Below are positions 28,341 to 32,399 of a DNA stretch of 32,399 bases, piece by piece. Each line of letters begins with the position of its first letter. Position 1 is the stretch's first letter. The notes below the pieces were generated by a model. It searched no databases and was not told the origin of the DNA. It saw nothing but the letters and a program-made list of their open reading frames with translations. The translations under genes were made by a program, and so were the position numbers. The stretch is taken from NCBI GenBank assembly GCA_017882785.1, contig JADGOV010000025.1:1-32399 (forward strand). The letters are read 5' to 3'. Source of the DNA: Frankiaceae bacterium (GTDB lineage: Bacteria > Actinomycetota > Actinomycetes > JADGOV01).

Positions 28341-29617
28341 CGTCAGTCCAGAGCAGTGACCTTCCGGAGGTCACCGAGATCACAGCGGTGGCTCTCCGTG
28401 CTCGCCGTGCCGCCGTCGAGCTGGGCCTGCTGACCCGCGCGGCGAAGGATACCGCTCTGCTGGCCATGGCGGACGCGCTGCAGGCCCGGACCCGGGAGGT
28501 GCTGGCGGCCAACGCCGAGGACGTTGCCCGCGGCCGGGCGGCTGGCTTGAGCGAGGCGATGCTCGACCGGCTCAGTCTCAGTACGGATCGGGTCATGGCG
28601 ATGGCAGACGGTCTGCGTCAGGTCGCCGGGCTGCCGGACCCGGTAGGCGAGGTGGTGCGCGGCTCGACCCTGGCCAACGGCCTGGAGTTGCGTCAGGTCC
28701 GGGTTCCGATCGGGGTGGTCGGCATCATCTACGAAGCCAGGCCCAACGTCACGGTCGACGCGGCGGGCCTGGCGGTGAAGAGCGGCAATGCCGTGCTGCT
28801 CCGCGGCTCGGCCTCGGCGCGGGCTTCCAACACCTGCCTGATCGACATCCTCACCGCCGCGGGGAGCGCCGCCGGCCTCCCGCCTGACGCGGTCCAGCGC
28901 GTGCCCGGGGACGACCACGACGCGGTCAAGCACCTGCTGCGCTCCCGCGGTCTGGTCGACGTCGTGATCCCGCGCGGTGGGGCCGGGCTCATCCGCTCCG
29001 TCGTCGAGGAGGCGACGGTGCCGGTCATCGAGACCGGCGTCGGCAACTGCCACGTCTATGTCGACGCCGGCGCCGACCTCGACGCGGCACTGGCGATCAC
29101 GCTCAACGCCAAGACGCAGCGACCCAGTGTGTGCAACGCGGCCGAGACCCTGCTCGTCCACGCCGACGCGGCCGCCGAGTTCCTCCCGCTGGCCCTGCCG
29201 GCGCTGCGCTCGGCGGGGGTCACGCTGCACGGGGACGTGACCGTTGCCGGCTATGACGACGCGGTCATCGCCGCGACCGAGGAGGACTGGGCCAGGGAAT
29301 ACCTCTCCCTCGATCTCGCGGTCGCGGTCGTGCCCTCGCTGTCGGCCGCGGTGTCCCACATCCGGCGCTGGGGGAGTGGCCACACCGAGGCGATCGTCAC
29401 CGCATCGCAGCACAGCGCCCGACGCTTCGCAGCCGAGGTCGACGCGGCTGCGGTGATGGTGAACTGCTCCACGCGGTTCACCGACGGAGAGCAACTAGGC
29501 TTCGGTGCGGAGATCGGCATTTCCACCCAGAAGCTGCACGCGCGCGGGCCGATGGGCCTGACCGAGCTCACCTCGACGAAGTTCCTCGTCACTGGGGACG
29601 GCCAGATTCGCAGCTGA
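28337..29617 (+). CDS. proA: Gamma-glutamyl phosphate reductase
   Basis: 426 aa. NADPH-dependent second step of proline synthesis, giving glutamate semialdehyde. Aldehyde-dehydrogenase superfamily. The catalytic cysteine is C266 in [12 protein letters not shown]. Also present are [46 protein letters not shown] and the C-terminal [31 protein letters not shown] motif typical of ProA. ATG 28337 overlaps the proB stop (ATGA), so ProB and ProA, which pass on an unstable intermediate, are made together. Length is normal. Confidence 0.97.
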   Translation: MTSVQSSDLPEVTEITAVALRARRAAVELGLLTRAAKDTALLAMADALQARTREVLAANAEDVARGRAAGLSEAMLDRLSLSTDRVMAMADGLRQVAGLPDPVGEVVRGSTLANGLELRQVRVPIGVVGIIYEARPNVTVDAAGLAVKSGNAVLLRGSASARASNTCLIDILTAAGSAAGLPPDAVQRVPGDDHDAVKHLLRSRGLVDVVIPRGGAGLIRSVVEEATVPVIETGVGNCHVYVDAGADLDAALAITLNAKTQRPSVCNAAETLLVHADAAAEFLPLALPALRSAGVTLHGDVTVAGYDDAVIAATEEDWAREYLSLDLAVAVVPSLSAAVSHIRRWGSGHTEAIVTASQHSARRFAAEVDAAAVMVNCSTRFTDGEQLGFGAEIGISTQKLHARGPMGLTELTSTKFLVTGDGQIRS

Positions 29618-29670
29618 CCGGCGGTGAAGCTGCGCCGGAATGGGCGGCCTGGTCCTCCCGTTGTGCTGGC

Positions 29671-30186
29671 GTGAGGTCTTGGTTGGGCGACAGCGGCCCG
29701 ACACCGCTGGAGCCGGTGGCGGCCGCGCTGGCTCGGAGCAGTCATCCCTCTCGCCGTCCCCCCGCTGCCGCCCCCGCACCGCGGTGGGTGGCGCCGGTGT
29801 TCGGCGTGCTTGCGGTCGGACTCCTGCCCTGGACGGTCTGGCTGGGGTTGAGCCTTCCCGCGCGGACGGTCTCCGAGCGGTGGAACCTTGCCTGGGTGGG
29901 CTTCGACGTGGCCCTCTTCCTCGCGCTGGCCGGCACAGCGTTGGCGGCCTACCGGCGCTCCACCTGGGTGGTGGCCACGGCGACCGCCGCGGCGACGTTG
30001 CTGATCTGCGATGCCTGGTTCGATGTCACCACGTCGCGTTCCCGCGGCGAGTTGATGGTCGCGCTGGGGCAGGCCGTCCTGATGGAGTTACCGCTCGCCG
30101 GGATTTGTCTGTGGATTGCTCGGCACGCGGAGCAGGTCAAGGAGCGGACCACGGTCCTGCTGGCCCGGCACGCCCACCGCAGCTAG
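29671..30186 (+). CDS. Hypothetical small membrane protein
   Basis: 171 aa. No named family recognised, but similar proteins (a WxxFDVALF... segment, then LLICDAWFDV) are widespread in actinobacteria. About four transmembrane helices: residues 38-58 (WVAPVFGVLAVGLLPWTVW), 72-92 (AWVGFDVALFLALAGTALAAY), 97-114 (WVVATATAAATLLICDAW) and 129-148. The motif CDAWFD between helices 3 and 4 is the most distinctive part. The GTG start at 29671 is not backed by a good ribosome-binding site, and the true start might be a little different. It follows proA by 53 bases and converges with cysG (4-bp overlap of the 3' ends). Confidence 0.7.
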   Translation: MRSWLGDSGPTPLEPVAAALARSSHPSRRPPAAAPAPRWVAPVFGVLAVGLLPWTVWLGLSLPARTVSERWNLAWVGFDVALFLALAGTALAAYRRSTWVVATATAAATLLICDAWFDVTTSRSRGELMVALGQAVLMELPLAGICLWIARHAEQVKERTTVLLARHAHRS

Positions 30187-31433
30187 CTGCGCAGTGCCAC
30201 CACCTCACCGATGACCACCACCGCCGGTGGCCTCAAGGCGAGCGGCCCGGCTGCGGCTTCACCGGCCGCTGTGCCGGCCACCGCTGTGCCGGCCACCGCT
30301 GTGCCGGCCACTGCTTCGAGCGTGGACACGCGGACCCGTTGGGTGGCCAGGGAGGCGTCGACGATGCCGGCGACCGGCGTGCCGCCAGGGCGGCCGCCGC
30401 GGAGCAGCGCCGCGGCGATGGCAGCGAGATGCTCCACCGCCATCAGCAGGACGATCGTTGCGTTGCTGGCTCCCCAGGCGGCCCAGTCGACGGTCGATCG
30501 ACGGTCGCCGGGAGGGACGTGCCCGGTGGCGACGATGAACTCCTGGGTGATCCCGCGGTGGGTCAGCGGGATCCCGGCCAACGCTGGCGCGGATGTGACA
30601 CTCGACACGCCCGGGATCACCTCTACCGCGACGCCGGCCGCGACGCATGCCTGAACCTCCTCCGCCCCCCGGCCGAAGACGTACCCGTCGCCGCCCTTCA
30701 GTCGGGCGACCCGCTGGCCGGCCAGCGCCCGTTCGACGATGAGTCGGTTGATGTCCGCCTGCTGAGCGGCCGGGCCCCGGGGGGTCTTGCCCACGTCGAT
30801 GATCTCGACGTCATCGGGCAGCACGTCGAGCAGTTCGCGGGGACCCAGCCGATCGGTCACCACGACGTCGGCGGCCAGGAGCCGCCGATACCCACGCAAC
30901 GTGATCAGACCCGCGTCGCCGGGCCCCCCACCGATGAGGACCACCCCCGGCCCGGCCCGCTGCGGCCTGGCCGGCAGCGGATCGGCGTGCAGGGCGGCGG
31001 CGAACCGGTCGCGGAGGACGCTGGCGCGTCGCGGGTCGCCGGCCGCGCTGATCGCCACCGTGACGTCGTCAACGGCGGCGCTGGCCGGTACCCAGGCGGC
31101 AGAGGATTCCGCCTGGTCGGCCCGGACACACCAGAGGTGACGCTCCTCGGCCTCACGGGCGACTGTTGCGTTGAGTTCGACGTCATCGGTGCACGCGTGG
31201 ACGAGACTGACGGCGTCCAGATCGGCGGAGGTGTAGGGCCGTCGATGCCAGCGCAGGTGGCCGGCGGACGCCTCGACCCGGGTCGCGAGACCCACGTCGG
31301 CAGTCGGCGCCACCACCGTGATAAGGGCTCCGGCGGACACCAGCGCGTCGATGCGGCGGGCCGCCACCCGGCCGGCCCCGACCACGAGCACCTGCCGACC
31401 GCGCAGATCGAGGAAGAGCGGATAGCGAGTCAC
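30183..31433 (-). CDS. cysG: Siroheme synthase / uroporphyrinogen-III C-methyltransferase
   Basis: 416 aa on the minus strand, a fusion. The N-terminal ~150 residues are precorrin-2 dehydrogenase/ferrochelatase-like (FLDLRGRQVLVVGAGRVAARRI, NAD-binding glycines; HACTDDVELNATVAREAEERHLWCVRAD). Residues ~163-400 are the SAM-dependent methyltransferase that converts uroporphyrinogen III to precorrin-2 (VVLIGGGPGDAGLITLRGYRRL, RLKGGDGYVFGRGAEE, IPGVSSVTSAPALAGIPLTHRG). Together they make siroheme, the cofactor of sulfite and nitrite reductases. Near the C-terminus there is a repeated GTAVA stretch (see 30271-30315). GTG 31433 is chosen because TACGGT lies 6 bases upstream (leaderless-like). It is the last core gene before the irregular right end. 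Confidence 0.94.
   Translation of the reverse strand: MTRYPLFLDLRGRQVLVVGAGRVAARRIDALVSAGALITVVAPTADVGLATRVEASAGHLRWHRRPYTSADLDAVSLVHACTDDVELNATVAREAEERHLWCVRADQAESSAAWVPASAAVDDVTVAISAAGDPRRASVLRDRFAAALHADPLPARPQRAGPGVVLIGGGPGDAGLITLRGYRRLLAADVVVTDRLGPRELLDVLPDDVEIIDVGKTPRGPAAQQADINRLIVERALAGQRVARLKGGDGYVFGRGAEEVQACVAAGVAVEVIPGVSSVTSAPALAGIPLTHRGITQEFIVATGHVPPGDRRSTVDWAAWGASNATIVLLMAVEHLAAIAAALLRGGRPGGTPVAGIVDASLATQRVRVSTLEAVAGTAVAGTAVAGTAAGEAAAGPLALRPPAVVVIGEVVALRS
30271..30315 (+). repeat. 15-bp in-frame tandem repeat in cysG
   Basis: GTGCCGGCCACCGCT occurs at 30271-30285 and 30286-30300, with a one-base variant (CCACTGCT end) at 30301-30315. On the coding strand this gives repeated Ala-Gly-Thr-Ala-Val units in the loop before the final strand of the methyltransferase domain. 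Array length may vary between strains. Confidence 0.9.
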
Positions 31434-31645
31434 CGGTGCACCGTAGGCGAAGAGTGGCGGCCCTCGGTCGAGGCGGCATTCGCTCCGCCAATATGTCGCC
31501 CAACGTAATCAAGCCATAACATAGCGCCCTCCCGGGTGGCCAGCCGGATCGGGTCGGCCATGTCGCGCCCCTGCCTTCCTGTGTGTTCGATCTTCGGCCG
31601 TGCGCGCGTCCACCAGGTGGATCAGGGAAGTCTGCAATCCCGCCA

Positions 31646-31700
31646 TCAATCGCGCCAACACCGGCACCACCTCAAACCGCGGCACGATTGGCGCGATTGA
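31646..31700. repeat. Perfect 13-bp inverted repeat
   Basis: TCAATCGCGCCAA (31646-31658) and TTGGCGCGATTGA (31688-31700) are exact reverse complements with a 29-base spacer. A GATCATGCC sequence follows at 31704. The structure could be a recombinase or repressor site, or a replication/transfer site of the element to the right. Confidence 0.8.
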
Positions 31701-31754
31701 AACGATCATGCCAACCATGCCTCTCACCTGTACCTACTCAACTCTTGAAGACAC

Positions 31755-31795
31755 TCTCCCCAGGTAATCTCGCCAATGGCGCCAAGATTGGGAGA
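31755..31795. repeat. Bulged hairpin
   Basis: Three helices stack: TCTCCC/GGGAGA (31755-31760 with 31790-31795), AATCT/AGATT (31766-31770 with 31785-31789) and CGCC/GGCG (31771-31774 with 31778-31781) around an AAT loop, with bulges of five and three bases. It lies directly before the ATPase remnant. Confidence 0.6.
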
Positions 31796-31825
31796 CCCCC
31801 GCGCGCGTGGCGCGATGGGCCGGTC

Positions 31826-32399
31826 ATGGTGTCCAGCTCCAGAAAGTCCGCCGAGGAGTCCCAGGCTCCGCCTGGTTCGTCACCACGACGCCCGCTCGGG
31901 CACGGACTCGCTGAGAGTCCTCACGGAGTGGTGGGCTCGACGTCCGCCGACTTCACCTCGTGCGACTCGGCACGTCCTCTCCGGCGGCACGGAGATATTC
32001 TCGGGGAGAAGCAAGCCGTCCTCGTCCTGCTCGACCCTCCCGTCTCCCGCCTCTCCGCAGGGCTCGACACGCACAAGGACTCCGAGGTGCGCCGGGGGCT
32101 GGAGCAGATCAAGGCGATCGCGGATCGTACCCGCTGCGCGGTGGTCGGTCTGATCCACCTGAACAAGTCGAGCAGGTCCGATCCGCTCGACCAGATCCAG
32201 GCATCGGTGGCGTTCGGCGCCGTGGCCCGGTCGGTGCTCTTCGTCACCGTCGACCCCATGGCACAACCTCGGCGAGGAGGCGCCGACGCTGTCGTTCGAG
32301 ATCGGGCGGGTGGACTTGGCCACTACCGACGAGGGTGTGGTCGCCGCCGGGCGGATCAGGTGGATCGGTGCGGTCGGAGTCCATCAAGGACGTGCTGGA
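31826..32399 (+). pseudogene. Frameshifted phage/plasmid-type AAA ATPase (RepA-like) remnant
   Basis: An open frame from ATG 31826 becomes recognisable from about 32009: VLVLLDPPVSRLSAGLDTHKDSEVRRGLEQI..., ADRTRCAVVGLIHLNKSS, then FGAVARSVLFVTVDP, the second half of the RecA/RepA-like ATPase found in actinobacterial prophages and integrative elements (LDP is the Walker B area, LIHLNKS the following sensor region). After D-P (32252-32257) the homology jumps to the +1 frame (NLGEEAPTLSFEIGRVDLATTDEG..., 32265-32369), and the stretch normally between them is missing. From 32371 it jumps again (SESIKDVL). No Walker A motif is found upstream. The 5' part before 32009 has no recognisable similarity. 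It is very likely dead; the 3' end lies outside the window. Confidence 0.75.

Larger units (their letters stand above)
31434..31825. other. Gene-poor, structured region between cysG and the ATPase remnant
   Basis: No well-supported gene is seen. Compared with the rest of the window it is AT-richer in spots (around 31490-31522 and 31700-31770). The one short open frame here (minus strand, GTG 31727 to 31509, 72 codons) has only about 70% G/C in third positions against 90% or more in neighbouring genes and resembles nothing I know, so it is not annotated as a gene. The region holds two inverted-repeat structures (31646-31700 and 31755-31795). It looks like a boundary between core genome and mobile DNA. 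Confidence 0.6.

Noticed and set aside
31434-31520. Cobalamin or siroheme-related riboswitch upstream of cysG
   Set aside because: The start of cysG looks leaderless (TACGGT 6 bases before GTG), and no conserved riboswitch core could be seen in the upstream DNA.
31509-31727. 72-codon minus-strand open frame near the right end
   Set aside because: Lower GC3 than real genes here, no recognised similarity, and it contains the 13-bp inverted repeat; kept only as part of the region description.

Overview
This window is high-GC DNA from a member of the Actinobacteria (Actinomycetia). The evidence is uniformly G/C-rich third codon positions, many GTG starts, two clpP genes with clpX, TAnnnT-type -10 boxes placed 7-8 bases before start codons (leaderless style), and a gene order (tig-clpP1-clpP2-clpX-valS-folC-ndk-mreBCD-mrdA-rodA-radical SAM-rne-rplU-rpmA-obgE-proBA) that is conserved in that phylum. 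Genus cannot be fixed from sequence alone. The presence of mreBCD points to a rod-shaped or mycelial lineage.

Layout, left to right. Positions 1-222 carry the start of a leftward GAF-domain protein that runs off the window. A tRNA-Gly(TCC) (leftward) and a tRNA-Pro(TGG) (rightward) follow, with a short repeat-rich promoter region between them. From 904 to 5078 lies a protein quality-control block: trigger factor, the two ClpP peptidase subunits and the ClpX unfoldase. valS and folC (5235-9184) overlap by 4 bases. A zinc alcohol dehydrogenase and an unrecognised 246-aa protein with two C-terminal membrane segments lie between folC and ndk. From 11960 to 17748 is the cell-elongation block mreB-mreC-mreD-mrdA(PBP2)-rodA, with abutting or overlapping genes, encoding the machine that builds lateral peptidoglycan. 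A WYL-type regulator (leftward) and a DinB/DUF664 protein (rightward) form a divergent pair at 17741-19443.

From 19713 to 24948 are a B12-binding radical SAM protein, its small partner (TIGR03936/DUF2344 type) and a large RNase E/G. Ribosomal proteins L21 and L27, the ribosome-assembly GTPase Obg, and the proline-synthesis enzymes ProB and ProA follow; obgE-proB-proA are joined by ATGA overlaps. A small membrane protein and a leftward siroheme synthase (CysG-type fusion) end the core region at 31433. The last ~1 kb is different: lower GC3 in its only short open frame, strong inverted repeats, and a frameshifted remnant of a phage/plasmid-type AAA ATPase that runs off the right edge.

Most of the window is conserved housekeeping DNA. 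The points most worth a second look are: (i) two copies of an intergenic repeat element with identical internal geometry (30 + 49 bp) at 11167-11260 and 19497-19590; (ii) the structured, mobile-element-like right end; (iii) the radical SAM/DUF2344 pair of unknown function next to RNase E and L21/L27; and (iv) the cargo-like adh plus unknown gene between folC and ndk.
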